This document shows, one piece after another, positions 16,142 to 25,862 of a stretch of DNA of 41,640 nucleotides. Both the position numbers and the translations under genes were made by a program. Within the stretch, counting starts at the first letter, position 1; each line of letters begins with the position of its first letter. The DNA lies in contig CAKZMZ010000489.1 of NCBI GenBank assembly GCA_937129345.1, positions 1-41,640 on the forward strand, given 5' to 3'. Below the pieces are notes generated by a model. It made no database searches. It saw only the letters and a program-made list of their open reading frames with translations, and was not told where the DNA came from. The DNA comes from an uncultured Thalassovita sp. (GTDB lineage: Bacteria; Bacteroidota; Bacteroidia; Cytophagales; Flammeovirgaceae).

Positions 16142-16792
16142 TTAACTACTCACAGTAATGTAGACGGCAAAGTAATGGCAAATGCTTCCGCCTAAAACAA
16201 ATACATGCCAAATAGCATGATGATAGGGGAGTTTTTCCCATCTGTAAAATATTACGCCTATTGTATAAGAAATACCTCCAATCATCACCATCCATAAACA
16301 GTCCATAGGAAATTTTATAAAGAAACTGTCAACTACAGTTATAAAGATCCAACCCATTGCTAAATAGATTAGCGTGGAAATCAAGTCAAATTTTCCAGTG
16401 AAGAATATTTTGAAAACGGTGCCTGCAAACGCTAGAAACCATAAAACTGCCAATATTATAAAGCCTCTGTAATTTTGAACATAGGCCAATATGAAAGGGG
16501 TGTAGCTTCCTGCAATTAAATAATAGATACTTATGTGATCGAGTTTTTGCAATAGCTTCTTTAGTATAGGACTATGAAAGCTGTGGTACAAGGTTGAAAA
16601 TGTATACACCATCATAAAAGAAATGCCAAAAGCAATGGCACCAGTAATCTTAGCGGGAGTACTATGGTAAATGGCTGTGGCAATCAATATAGGAATCGAA
16701 ATTAAGCCAAAAAGCAAGCCTGCTCCATGAGAAAGACTATTGGCGATTTCGTATTGTAATTGTTTTTTGCTGAGTGGAAAAGCTTTGGTCAT
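16142..16792 (-). CDS. hemolysin III / PAQR family membrane protein
   Basis: 216 residues with seven predicted membrane helices. The metal-binding pattern of the PAQR superfamily is present: EIANSLSHG, STLYHSF, KLDHISIYYLIAGSYTPF and a C-terminal HHAIWHVFVLGGSICHYF, giving the conserved Ser/Asp/His set. Family members are integral-membrane proteins with a zinc site and are thought to be hydrolases. The 'hemolysin' name comes from one Bacillus protein and should not be read as a toxin function. It stands alone on the minus strand. Confidence 0.88.
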   Translation of the reverse strand: MTKAFPLSKKQLQYEIANSLSHGAGLLFGLISIPILIATAIYHSTPAKITGAIAFGISFMMVYTFSTLYHSFHSPILKKLLQKLDHISIYYLIAGSYTPFILAYVQNYRGFIILAVLWFLAFAGTVFKIFFTGKFDLISTLIYLAMGWIFITVVDSFFIKFPMDCLWMVMIGGISYTIGVIFYRWEKLPYHHAIWHVFVLGGSICHYFAVYITVSS

Positions 16793-17045
16793 GCTGGACT
16801 AAGGTTAAAAAATTTTATTTGTATTATTTGAGCTGTAGACACATTTATAAAAACATCATATCTCTAAAAATAATCTCTTAAAGAGCGATTAATTTTGGAT
16901 TTTACGCTTGTAAAACTATTGGTAAGCATATTTAAAGAGCATGATGATTGTGATAAATGCCTGTTAGATTTTGGCTTTTAGAAATGTAAAATACAGATAA
17001 GCATTACTTCAAAATCAAATGTACTTAGTTATTTCTTTATTAGAT

Positions 17046-17420
17046 TTAGCCGTTCTGTTCTTTTAGGGCATAAGCTACTAAAGTGTCCAAACTTACAAAT
17101 TCAAGTGCTTTTTCATGGGTGGCCTCAAGGTTTACAGGAGGTGCTACGCCTGCATTTAGCGCTTCTCTCCAACGCAGGGCGCAAAGGCACCAACAATCAC
17201 CTGCTTTCAAGCCAGGGAAATCATAGAAAGGAATCGGTGTGATCAAGTCGTTACCTTTACTTTTACTAAATTGTAAAAACTCTTCAGTTACTTTGGCACA
17301 AATAACGTGTGAACCACTGTCTTGTGGGCCGGTGTTACAGTGCCCATCTCTATAAAAACCGGTCATAGGTTTGGTGCAACATACTTTTAAAGGTTCGCCA
17401 AAAACGTTTTTTGCTTCCAT
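17046..17420 (-). CDS. DUF2237 family protein
   Basis: 124 residues. The conserved cysteine-rich pattern is almost complete: NVFGEPLKVCCTKPMTGFYR, CNTGPQDSGSHVICAKVT, FLQFSKSKGNDLITP, FPGLKAGDCWCLCALRWREA and THEKALEFVSLDTLVAYAL. The fold is small and cytoplasmic with several conserved cysteines. No function has been established for the family. The 253-bp spacer to the hemolysin III gene holds no recognisable gene. Confidence 0.88.
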   Translation of the reverse strand: MEAKNVFGEPLKVCCTKPMTGFYRDGHCNTGPQDSGSHVICAKVTEEFLQFSKSKGNDLITPIPFYDFPGLKAGDCWCLCALRWREALNAGVAPPVNLEATHEKALEFVSLDTLVAYALKEQNG

Positions 17421-17530
17421 TATTTTTAGTTAAATACTTTCTTCTTTATTAGACTTATTTATTCAACTTATGGTTAAGATGATTAGTTTACAAAGAAATA
17501 AAGTTGGTTTGCAATTAAAATTAATGAAAA

Positions 17531-18241
17531 ATGTCTCGATTTATATTGGCTATTGCGGTTTTTAATCTCCTGTTTTTGGTAGGATGCCAAGCCCAAAAAG
17601 ACAAGCAAGCGATTTACGAATACGGCAAGAAAACCAGGTTTGGGACGGGTAAGTACTACATGGGTCGAGAGATTTCACAGATTATGGGCCACCAAGGTGC
17701 GCCGTGGTTAGAGCGAGAAGACCGAGAAGAACAAGAAAGAACGGATATCGCTATTGATTTATTGCCATTGGATGAGGACGATGTTGTGGCGGATATCGGC
17801 GCAGGTACAGGCTATTATACCTTTAGAATAAGTAAAAGGGTACCTAAGGGCAAAGTTTTGGCGGTTGATGTACAGCTTGAAATGCTTGAAATGTTAAGTG
17901 CCAAAAATAAAGAACTTGGGATTGATAATGTGGAACCAATTTTAGGAGCTGAAAAATCTCCGAAGCTTGCTCCCAATAGTGTGGATTTGGTATTATTCGT
18001 TGATGTTTACCACGAGTTGGCATATCCTTATGAGATGATGCAGGAAATTGTATCTTCTTTAAAAGCAGATGGGAAAGTAGTTTTTTTGGAATACAGGGCT
18101 GAGGACCCCAACGTGCCGATTAAAAAACTACATAAAATGTCTGCTAAACAGGTAATAAAAGAAATGGAGGCAGTCGGTTTGCAATTTGTAGAAAACAAAG
18201 GCCAACTGCCTTGGCAGCATTTCATGATTTTTGGAAAATAA
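17531..18241 (+). CDS. predicted lipoprotein with class I SAM methyltransferase domain
   Basis: 236 residues. The N-terminus is a lipoprotein signal with lipobox LVGC (Cys19). From about residue 80 there is a normal SAM-binding fold: motif I VADIGAGTGYYTFRIS, the acidic end of strand 2 at VLAVDVQLEMLEML, then VDLVLFVDVYHELAYPYEMM and GKVVFLEYRAED. SAM is cytoplasmic, so a lipid-anchored periplasmic methyltransferase is unexpected; the binding motifs are nonetheless intact. Similar signal-bearing methyltransferases occur in other Bacteroidota and planctomycetes in my recollection. The substrate is unknown. It is convergent with the FGE gene. Confidence 0.8.
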   Translation: MSRFILAIAVFNLLFLVGCQAQKDKQAIYEYGKKTRFGTGKYYMGREISQIMGHQGAPWLEREDREEQERTDIAIDLLPLDEDDVVADIGAGTGYYTFRISKRVPKGKVLAVDVQLEMLEMLSAKNKELGIDNVEPILGAEKSPKLAPNSVDLVLFVDVYHELAYPYEMMQEIVSSLKADGKVVFLEYRAEDPNVPIKKLHKMSAKQVIKEMEAVGLQFVENKGQLPWQHFMIFGK

Positions 18242-18255
18242 GTGTGTGGTCCTGT

Positions 18256-19398
18256 CTACATTTTTTGATTCGTTTCTACATCTCTTACACATCTAAATCC
18301 TAAATGCTCTTGTCCGCTATCTGTTGAGGTGGCCATTCTGGCGCTTGGCCTGTAGTTTGAGCAATACTGCTCACTACATAAAAATGAGCCTCCTTTAATA
18401 ACTCTTTTTTCTGCAAAAGGCTCGTTGGGATCATAGCTTGAGGTAGGGCCTGTTGGGCATATGGTAATGTCATTTTGCGCTGCCATTGCATGAGCATTGA
18501 TGTGATAGAAATCGGAGCTCCATTCCCAAACATTTCCGATCATATCGTAAAGTCCATAATCGTTGGGTGGAAAAGTTTTCACAGGGGCGGCAGCATTAAA
18601 GCCATCATCAACAGTATTATTGTATGGGAAATCCCCTTGAAAGAAGTTTGCCAAATACTTATTTTGTGGGGTCAGTTCATCGCCCCAAGCAAAAGGTTGG
18701 TTTTTCCCTCCACCTCGAGAAGCAAATTCCCACTCGGCCTCGGTAGGAAGTCTTTTTCCAGCCCATTTGGCATAAGCAGCAGCATCTTCATAGGCGATGT
18801 GTACCACAGGGTAGTTGTCCTTATCTTCGATAGAACTGCCAGGGCCTTTGGGGTGTTTCCAGTCAGCACCGTGTACCCAACTCCACCACTGCGAATAATC
18901 CTGAAGATTTACAGGATTTGGCGGGGGCGTAAAAACCAAAGAACCAGGCTGCAATACTTCATCTTCAGGTTTAGGTGTGTTTGGGGGTAATTGTTTCTTC
19001 ATTTCCTCCCAATCTATCGGCCTTTCTGCTACGGTTTTGTAGCCTGTGGCCTCTACAAATTTTCTAAATTGTGCGTTGGTTACTTCATGTTCATCCATCC
19101 AAAAAGCGGCAATTTTTACCCTATGAGCGGGCTTTTCTGCTTGCGATGCAGAGGTATGGTCGCTTCCCATGACAAATTCACCACCTCCAATCCAGACCAT
19201 TCCTTTCGGAGCTTCGCCAATAGGTTCTTCGCTGATGATAATGCTTGCTTGCTTTACAGGTGTTTCTTGTTTTTGGCTACCTTTGTTTTTATCTGTAACC
19301 TTGTTCTCAGTTTTTTCGGTGCTATCTTGCTTTTTGCTACAGCTTGCTGCAAAAATTAGCAAACAAGCCAGTACAAGCAAATTGAATATCTTCTTCAT
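18256..19398 (-). CDS. lipoprotein formylglycine-generating enzyme (FGE/SUMF1 family)
   Basis: 380 residues. It has a lipoprotein signal with lipobox AASC (Cys20) and a Lys/Glu-rich linker. The FGE-sulfatase fold starts near residue 65: GMVWIGGGEFVMGSD, FWMDEHEVTNAQF, GKRLPTEAEWEFASRGG, YGLYDMIGNVWEW. Both copper-binding redox cysteines of genuine FGE are present, Cys341 and Cys346 in KGGSFLCSEQYCSN, before HLGFRCVRD. This separates it from many SUMF1-like proteins that lack them. FGE oxidises a Cys in sulfatases to formylglycine using oxygen. It is divergent from a Cys-type sulfatase lipoprotein 172 bases away, which is its likely client. Confidence 0.9.
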   Translation of the reverse strand: MKKIFNLLVLACLLIFAASCSKKQDSTEKTENKVTDKNKGSQKQETPVKQASIIISEEPIGEAPKGMVWIGGGEFVMGSDHTSASQAEKPAHRVKIAAFWMDEHEVTNAQFRKFVEATGYKTVAERPIDWEEMKKQLPPNTPKPEDEVLQPGSLVFTPPPNPVNLQDYSQWWSWVHGADWKHPKGPGSSIEDKDNYPVVHIAYEDAAAYAKWAGKRLPTEAEWEFASRGGGKNQPFAWGDELTPQNKYLANFFQGDFPYNNTVDDGFNAAAPVKTFPPNDYGLYDMIGNVWEWSSDFYHINAHAMAAQNDITICPTGPTSSYDPNEPFAEKRVIKGGSFLCSEQYCSNYRPSARMATSTDSGQEHLGFRCVRDVETNQKM

Positions 19399-19570
19399 AT
19401 TTGAATTTTGCTAGTCTATTTCAATAACTAATAAGGTAAATGTAATAAAGTAATTTTTTTTAGCCTCATAAAATCAAAATAGGCGCGCTGTTTTTCAACT
19501 CAACACTGCTTTTTTTAAGTTGATTTATATTTTTATGAAAATTGAGTTCATTTCATTTTAAAATTACCCT

Positions 19571-21022
19571 ATGAGACCAACTTTTTACAGTTTTTTAGTT
19601 CTTTTGATACTTTTTGCTTGCCAAAAAGAAAAGCAAAAGCAAGATTCACCCAAGCCTCCTAATATCATTTATATCCTAGCAGACGATTTGGGTTACGGCG
19701 ATTTAAGTTGTTATGGGCAAGAATTATTTGAGACGCCCAACTTAGACAAGTTAGCAGCAAGTGGCATGTTGTTTACGCAACACTACTCTGGAAGCACGGT
19801 TTGTGCGCCATCACGCTCTTCGTTAATGACAGGACTACACACAGGGCACACATTTGTGAGAGGCAATAAAGAAGTACGGCCAGAAGGTCAGTTCCCCTTG
19901 GCAGATTCTATACAGACACTGCCCGAACTTTTAAAAGAAAAAGGCTATGTAACAGGTGCTTTCGGTAAATGGGGGCTGGGGTATCCGGGCTCCGAGGGCG
20001 ATCCTCTAAACCAAGGGTTTGATGTGTTTTTCGGATACAATTGTCAGCGTTTGGCCCATCATTATTATCCATACTACGTTTGGGACAATGACAAGAAATT
20101 TGAGTTAGTGGGTAATGAAGGGAAACAAGAAGAACAATATGCGCCAGAGTTGATTCACGAGCGAACTTTACAATTTTTAGAGACCTATAAAGATTCCAGT
20201 TTCTTTTTGTATGTGCCTAATCCTATTCCACATGCAGAATTGAAAGTACCGCAGGAATATGAAGCTAAATTTGAGGGTAGGTTCGAGCCAGAAGAGCCTT
20301 ACCAAGGAGTGGATGATGGTGAAAGATATAGAGCAGGTCCTTATGGTTCGCAGGAAGAACCTCACCAGGCTTTTGCAGGTATGGTACATTTGCTCGATCA
20401 GCAAGTAGGCGAAATTATGCAGAAAGTAGAAGAATTGGGCATAGCTGAAAACACTTTAATCATTTTTACTTCTGACAATGGCCCTCATAAAGAAGGTGGT
20501 GCAGATCCTGAATTTTTTGATAGCAATGGACCATTAAAAGGCCATAAAAGAGATCTATACGAGGGGGGGATAAGAGTGCCAATGATAGTAAGTTGGAAAG
20601 GCAAGATAAAAGCAGGTTCTACCTCAGACCATATTTCTGCTTTTTGGGATGTAATGCCTACCATAGCTGATATGGCCAATGTAGAGATGCCACAAAATAT
20701 TGATGGAATTTCGTTTTTGCCTACTTTGCTTGGCAATGCCGATCAGCAGAAAAAGCATAATCATCTCTATTGGGAGTTTCACGAAAGGGGAGGTAGAATC
20801 GCTGTGAGAAAAGGTGCGTGGAAAGCAGTAAAATACAATGTTGGCGAAAATCCTGATGCTTTGCCCGAATTGTATAATCTTGCTAACGATATTGGAGAGA
20901 CCAACAATGTTGCTGAGCAGTATCCTGAAATTACAAAGGAAATGGATTCGCTTATGAGGGTTTCAAGAACACCTTCGCCTGTATTCAAGTTTGCCTCTGA
21001 AACTTACCTCGATGCACCATAG
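19571..21022 (+). CDS. Cys-type sulfatase lipoprotein (S1 family)
   Basis: 483 residues. A lipoprotein signal with lipobox LFAC is followed by a Lys-rich linker. Metal-site residues are in IYILADDLGYGD. The modification motif is TVCAPSRSS, with Cys78 to become formylglycine, so it is the Cys type needing FGE or anSME. Other features: FGKWGLGYPGSEG, FTSDNGPHKEGG and GGIRVPMIVSWKGK. It hydrolyses sulfate esters, probably on a glycan, at the periplasmic side of a membrane. The substrate subfamily cannot be read by eye. It is divergent from its likely activator at 18256-19398 and ends at a strong hairpin. Confidence 0.92.
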   Translation: MRPTFYSFLVLLILFACQKEKQKQDSPKPPNIIYILADDLGYGDLSCYGQELFETPNLDKLAASGMLFTQHYSGSTVCAPSRSSLMTGLHTGHTFVRGNKEVRPEGQFPLADSIQTLPELLKEKGYVTGAFGKWGLGYPGSEGDPLNQGFDVFFGYNCQRLAHHYYPYYVWDNDKKFELVGNEGKQEEQYAPELIHERTLQFLETYKDSSFFLYVPNPIPHAELKVPQEYEAKFEGRFEPEEPYQGVDDGERYRAGPYGSQEEPHQAFAGMVHLLDQQVGEIMQKVEELGIAENTLIIFTSDNGPHKEGGADPEFFDSNGPLKGHKRDLYEGGIRVPMIVSWKGKIKAGSTSDHISAFWDVMPTIADMANVEMPQNIDGISFLPTLLGNADQQKKHNHLYWEFHERGGRIAVRKGAWKAVKYNVGENPDALPELYNLANDIGETNNVAEQYPEITKEMDSLMRVSRTPSPVFKFASETYLDAP

Positions 21023-21028
21023 CAATAA

Positions 21029-21061
21029 TTGAGTGTGCTACAGACTTTGTAGCACACTCAA
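21029..21061. terminator. bidirectional hairpin terminator between sulfatase and histidine kinase
   Basis: TTGAGTGTGCTACA (21029-21042) pairs perfectly with TGTAGCACACTCAA (21048-21061), with a five-base loop. It fills the gap between two convergent stop codons. Confidence 0.85.
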
Positions 21062-21062
21062 A

Positions 21063-24000
21063 TCAAATCTCCTTCTTTAATTCTTTTACTACTTGATTTA
21101 GGTCTTGATCAAGTATTTTAAGAATGGATTTCAATTCGTATTTATTTGTTTCTTTGCTTTTTTCTAATATTCTGATGTGCGTCATGCTAGGCTCAATAGA
21201 AAATGTATCAATTGAAGATTTTAGCTTGTGCGCCTGTTTCCCCAACTCGTCAAAATTTTCTGCTTCTAGCAAACTATACATTTCTTTTAAGCCCTGATCT
21301 ACATTTTGGATGAAAATCTTAATCATTTTAGTCTTAAAGTCGGGATTGTTCATTGCCATCATCCCAAGCTTATCTAGACTATAGGCAACGCCTCTACTTT
21401 TATGTGTTTCGGTCTCCTCTTCTTTTTCGACTTTTTTGTACTCTATGCTCAAATCTAGTGCTTTACATATGGCTCTATACAGGTTCGCAGTCTCTATTGG
21501 TTTTCCCACATAATCGTTCATGCCTGCATTTAAATATTTGTCCTTGTCACCTTTTAGTACATTGGCTGTTAGAGCAATTACAGGTATGTTATTTTTGCTT
21601 TCCCTAATTTTTTGCGTAGCTTCAATACCGTTCATTACCGGCATTTGTATATCCATCAATACTATATCAAAATGCTTAGTTTCCAATAAGTTAAGCGCTT
21701 CTTTGCCGTTATTGGCTACTTCTACATAACTTTCCCAACTTTCTAACACAGACAATACAAAAAACTGATTCAACTCATTATCCTCTACCAAGAGAATTTT
21801 TTTGCCCTGCAGCTTCTTTTTATCGATGTCTATCTGATTTCCTTTTTGTAGCTCTTTAATTCCCCCTTTTTTAAGCTCAATAGTGACTGTAAAAGTAGAG
21901 CCTTTATTTTCATTACTGTCTACTTGTATTTCACCATTAAATAACTCAATAAGCTCTTTGGTAATGGCAAGACCAAGACCTGAACCGCCAAATTTTCTGG
22001 TAATTGAGCTGTCTTGTTGCATAAAGCCCTCAAATATTTTCTCCCGCATTTCAGGCTTGATGCCTATGCCAGTGTCCTTTACGGTAAAGGCTATTACATT
22101 ACTTTCTTCTTTAGCCTCTATTAAATCTACTGATAGTTTTACTGTACCTTGTTCTGTAAACTTTATGGCATTACTAAGAAGGTTTAGTAATATTTGATTT
22201 AATCTGTAAGGGTCTCCGATAAAGACAGGATGTATTTTATCGTCATAATTGTATTCAAGAATAATACTCTTTTCGGCTGCTCTAAGACCTTGTATTTTAA
22301 TAACTTGATTAGTAACCTCTGAAAGCAGGAAAGGAATATTTTCAACATTGAGCTTACCTGCTTCAATTTTAGAAAAGTCGAGTATGTCGTTGAGTACAAC
22401 CAGTAGATTGTCTGCAGATGTTTTTATTGCATTGAGAAAGCTTACTTGCTTCTTATTAAGATTGGTTTCTTTAAGCAAACCAGACATACCAATGATGGCA
22501 TTCATTGGTGTTCTGATTTCATGACTCATATTGGCTAAAAAGTTTTCTTTAGCTTTGGCAGCTTCAAGCGCTCTTTTTTGAGAAGCAATCAAATCATCAT
22601 TGAATTTTTTTCTGTCGTACTCAAAAGATACCATATTACTGATGGTTCTGAGCAATTCAAAAATATTGTTCGTCCATTCTCTATTGTCCAAAACACATTC
22701 GTCAAAACCGATATGACCTATGAACTGCCCGTTGAGCCATATAGGGTAAATCAAAATAGAAAGAATTTCTTGAGGTTCGAGTATTTCTCTTAAATCTTGT
22801 GGTAAGGCACTTATGTTTTGCGAGAAGAATAAGCCGTCTTTTTTTATAATATCGAAAAAAGATTTCACAGCTTCAATGGGGACTTCTTGTAATTCGCCAA
22901 TCTGAGGATTTATTCCAACATTGCACCACTCAAACGTGTTGGTGGTCACATTTTTATCAAAGTCATTTTCGAAGATATATACCCGACTAAAGTTTAGAAA
23001 TTCGCCCAACTTGATCAAAGTAGTATCTATTTTTTCATTAAATGAAATATCATGGCGATTTAATTCAAATGATATTTCTGAGAGTACTTTTTGCTGCTTA
23101 AAGTTGGTTTCTAAAAAATTCTTTTGCTCACGCAGGCGGTTTTCGGCTAATTTTCGGGTAGTGATATCCTTGTACCGCCATAAATGCCCTTTATAGTTTT
23201 TTTCTATATATATAGGGATATAGTCTCGTTCTAGTATCCTGCCGTCTTTCATTTCAATTTCATCACCGAGTCTTGTCTTTTTTTCTTTTAATAATTTTAT
23301 GACTTTCTCTACAAATTCATCGGGATTTTTAAATAGGTTTTTGAGTTGGTCAAGGGCTTCGGCGCAATCAGCACCTAGTAGGGTTTCTGGTGTAGCAGGA
23401 ATATTAAATAAATCACAACAAGTTTGATTAATAAGAGAGATTTTCCGCTCTTCGTTTTCTATCATAACACCATCTTGCAAGCTTTCCATTAAAGTATTCA
23501 TCCTGGAATACAAAGCTGCAAACTCTTGCTCCTGCTTTTTCTTTTGGGTAATGTCAGACTGTAAGGAAATAAATTTGAGGGTTTCTCCCTCATCGTTCAG
23601 TATGGGAGTTATATTACAAGAACACCAATACTCTTTTCCGTACTTATCATAGTTAAGAATTTCTATGTTGAATGGTTTTTTAGAGGCTAGGCCTTTTTTA
23701 AATTGTTCAACATGCTCTTTGTTGGTGTTTTTGCCTTGCAGAAAATTACCTGGTTTTTTATTGACAACCTCTTCTAGTATATATTTAGTGGTATTTAGAA
23801 AACTTTGGTTAACCCATTCAATTTTGCCACTTTTATCTGTAATAATTACCCCATTATCGGTTTTGCTAGCTACAGTAGAAAGCTTTATAAGTTCGCTTTC
23901 TATTTTTTTAAGTTGAGTTATGTTTTTGGCATATAAGTTTACATAGTTAGACTCAATAATTGGCACAATACTTATGCTGTAATGCTGCTCTTCAACTTCT

Positions 24001-24602
24001 ATTTCCTGTTCTAAAATAGAGTTTTTTGAAAAAGCTTCCATAAGCTTATTTTTTAGCTCTTTGGATTTTTGGAAATACTCAAAAAGACTTTTTTTTCCTG
24101 ACTTGTTGCAGTAAAGTATGTTGCCATCTAAATCGAATCTAAAAGTAGGGTTGGGGTCTTCTTCGGGTAAAAGTGCTAGTTCTTTTATCTTTTTTTCTTT
24201 CTCATGCAGCTTTTTTTCTATTTCATACCTTTCTGTAATGTCTCTTGTGAAAGCTATTACATAGCCATTGTCTTTATGCTTTATGTATTTTAGACTGGCT
24301 TCAATACTTTTTTCTTGTCCTTTTGGCAATTGGAGTTTGCCTCCTACCAACATATTATCTACCTCTTTGAGCTTAAGTAGTTGAGAATACCATCTTTCGG
24401 GTTTATTCGCAAAAACTTTCTCTAGATTCCAAACTTTAGTAAGTATGAGCTCTTCCCTTTCCATTTTAAAGCGCTCACAAAAAGTATCATTCACATAAAG
24501 TATATCGCCATTTTCATGAATGATATGTATACAATCATTTGAGTGGTTAATGAGTGCATCTAGTGGAAAGGTTTTGTCGATAGGGTTGTGATTGGGGGTC
24601 AT
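21063..24602 (-). CDS. hybrid sensor histidine kinase (PAS x4 - GAF - HisKA - HATPase - receiver - Hpt)
   Basis: 1179 residues from the ATG at 24602; the frame is open to 24683, but that would overlap the upstream glycosyltransferase, whose stop lies 17 bases before 24602. Order (approximate): four PAS-type domains (10-485), a GAF-type domain (505-665), HisKA with His694 in NMSHEIRTPMN, an ATPase with NLLSNAIKF and KFGGSGLGLAI, a receiver with Asp984 in VLMDIQMPVMNG, and a C-terminal Hpt with His1125 in KQAHKLKSS. No membrane segment is seen, so it is cytosolic. The Hpt would pass phosphate to another receiver, with the receiver at 29.5-29.9 kb and the NtrC-type protein at 30.2 kb as local candidates (inference). 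It is the last gene of an EPS transcription unit. Confidence 0.92.
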   Translation of the reverse strand: MTPNHNPIDKTFPLDALINHSNDCIHIIHENGDILYVNDTFCERFKMEREELILTKVWNLEKVFANKPERWYSQLLKLKEVDNMLVGGKLQLPKGQEKSIEASLKYIKHKDNGYVIAFTRDITERYEIEKKLHEKEKKIKELALLPEEDPNPTFRFDLDGNILYCNKSGKKSLFEYFQKSKELKNKLMEAFSKNSILEQEIEVEEQHYSISIVPIIESNYVNLYAKNITQLKKIESELIKLSTVASKTDNGVIITDKSGKIEWVNQSFLNTTKYILEEVVNKKPGNFLQGKNTNKEHVEQFKKGLASKKPFNIEILNYDKYGKEYWCSCNITPILNDEGETLKFISLQSDITQKKKQEQEFAALYSRMNTLMESLQDGVMIENEERKISLINQTCCDLFNIPATPETLLGADCAEALDQLKNLFKNPDEFVEKVIKLLKEKKTRLGDEIEMKDGRILERDYIPIYIEKNYKGHLWRYKDITTRKLAENRLREQKNFLETNFKQQKVLSEISFELNRHDISFNEKIDTTLIKLGEFLNFSRVYIFENDFDKNVTTNTFEWCNVGINPQIGELQEVPIEAVKSFFDIIKKDGLFFSQNISALPQDLREILEPQEILSILIYPIWLNGQFIGHIGFDECVLDNREWTNNIFELLRTISNMVSFEYDRKKFNDDLIASQKRALEAAKAKENFLANMSHEIRTPMNAIIGMSGLLKETNLNKKQVSFLNAIKTSADNLLVVLNDILDFSKIEAGKLNVENIPFLLSEVTNQVIKIQGLRAAEKSIILEYNYDDKIHPVFIGDPYRLNQILLNLLSNAIKFTEQGTVKLSVDLIEAKEESNVIAFTVKDTGIGIKPEMREKIFEGFMQQDSSITRKFGGSGLGLAITKELIELFNGEIQVDSNENKGSTFTVTIELKKGGIKELQKGNQIDIDKKKLQGKKILLVEDNELNQFFVLSVLESWESYVEVANNGKEALNLLETKHFDIVLMDIQMPVMNGIEATQKIRESKNNIPVIALTANVLKGDKDKYLNAGMNDYVGKPIETANLYRAICKALDLSIEYKKVEKEEETETHKSRGVAYSLDKLGMMAMNNPDFKTKMIKIFIQNVDQGLKEMYSLLEAENFDELGKQAHKLKSSIDTFSIEPSMTHIRILEKSKETNKYELKSILKILDQDLNQVVKELKKEI

Positions 24603-24619
24603 AATACTTTTAAATAAAT

Positions 24620-25849
24620 TTAGGCGGCGTCTGCTTCTCGATTTATTGGTGTAGGTATCTCTCTTCTTTTGGCTTTTTCCCACACTACTGATTGTTGGTT
24701 ATTGATCAAACGAAGTAAGCCTTTAAATACAGAAAGGTTCATCATGGTAAAATAAAACGGAACGAATAGGACTTTACTTTTAAAGTTTTTGTCTTTGAGT
24801 AAGTAAAATGCAAAAGCAAGTGCGTAGAAACCGACCTGTAATAAGAGCGCATATCTATAAATTGTATGGTTACTCTCAACGGCTAATCCTATATTGCTTA
24901 ATAAAATAATTGGCAAGGAAAGCGGTGCGAGTGTCCACCGCAAAGCCCTGTGAGAAACAAACTGAAAAGACAATAGGGGGTATTTAATTGGATTCATGAT
25001 TTTCCTTAATCTCCAAACTGCCTGTAGCCCACCCGCTGCAATTCTTATCTTTCTTTTTTCCTCTTCTTTTACATTGGCACTTGGCAACTCAGAAGCTATG
25101 GCTTTGGGTGCATAAGCTATTTTGTAACCTTCTGCAGCTATTTGCATACTCAACACAAAATCTTCAATGAGTGTGTCGCTGCTTATCTCTCTGTAAAGCG
25201 TGGTTTTAATGGCAAAAAGCTCTCCTGCTGCGCCCATGGTTGAATACAACTGGGCATCGGCTGATTTTAGCCAAGATTCGTATTTCCAGTAAAAGCCCTC
25301 ACCTGCACCTGCTGCAGAGTCCTTTTCTGTTGATAGTACTTTTTTCTCACCTGCAACAACGCCTGTGTTTGGGTCTTTAAAAGGGTGTACCAAATTGTGT
25401 AAAGCCTCAATGTTTAAAAACGTATTGGCATCTGTAAAAATGGTAATAGGTGTTTGCACCTTTTTCATCACACGATTTACCGCATGTATTTTACCTTTTC
25501 TTTCAGGCTTAAAAAATACCTTTACTCCTTCAAAAGCCGCAGCAATGCTGCTGGTATTATCAGTGGATCCATCAGCAACCACCCAAACGTTGAGCTTATT
25601 TTTAGGATAATTGGTTTCAAAAGTATTTTCTATTTTTTCTGCAATAAAATCTTGCTCATTGTAAGCTGCTATTATTACGGTAATTTCAGGCAATCCATGT
25701 TCTTTGTAAATAGGAGTTTCGTGTTTCCTGTTAAGTAAATTTTTTTTTATGAATAGGAGTGTTTCAACAATGACTCCGTAAAAGATATAGACATAAAAGG
25801 TGACAAAAATACCTGTCCAGAAAAGGATTAGAAATATATTTTCCATCAT
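24620..25849 (-). CDS. membrane-bound family 2 glycosyltransferase
   Basis: 409 residues. An N-terminal membrane helix is followed by a GT2 domain: EITVIIAAYNEQDFI, VWVVADGSTDNT, TIFTDANTFLN (DxD-like), GAAGELFAIK and LIEDFVLSMQIAAEGYK. At least three more membrane helices form the C-terminal third. The layout resembles processive or polyprenol-linked transferases of EPS synthesis, acting at the inner face of the cytoplasmic membrane. The usual QxxRW motif is not obvious. Its neighbours are another GT2 gene 13 bases upstream and the histidine kinase 17 bases downstream, so all three are probably in one transcript. Confidence 0.88.
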   Translation of the reverse strand: MMENIFLILFWTGIFVTFYVYIFYGVIVETLLFIKKNLLNRKHETPIYKEHGLPEITVIIAAYNEQDFIAEKIENTFETNYPKNKLNVWVVADGSTDNTSSIAAAFEGVKVFFKPERKGKIHAVNRVMKKVQTPITIFTDANTFLNIEALHNLVHPFKDPNTGVVAGEKKVLSTEKDSAAGAGEGFYWKYESWLKSADAQLYSTMGAAGELFAIKTTLYREISSDTLIEDFVLSMQIAAEGYKIAYAPKAIASELPSANVKEEEKRKIRIAAGGLQAVWRLRKIMNPIKYPLLSFQFVSHRALRWTLAPLSLPIILLSNIGLAVESNHTIYRYALLLQVGFYALAFAFYLLKDKNFKSKVLFVPFYFTMMNLSVFKGLLRLINNQQSVVWEKAKRREIPTPINREADAA

Positions 25850-25862
25850 AAATTGTCAGTTT

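Noticed and set aside
18475-18990. 171-codon plus-strand open frame
   Set aside because: Antisense to the FGE gene, which carries both catalytic cysteines.
23520-23880. LOV-type photosensor in the histidine kinase
   Set aside because: One PAS domain has NFLQG like LOV proteins, but the flavin-binding Cys position is not Cys (PGNFLQG), as in ordinary PAS domains.
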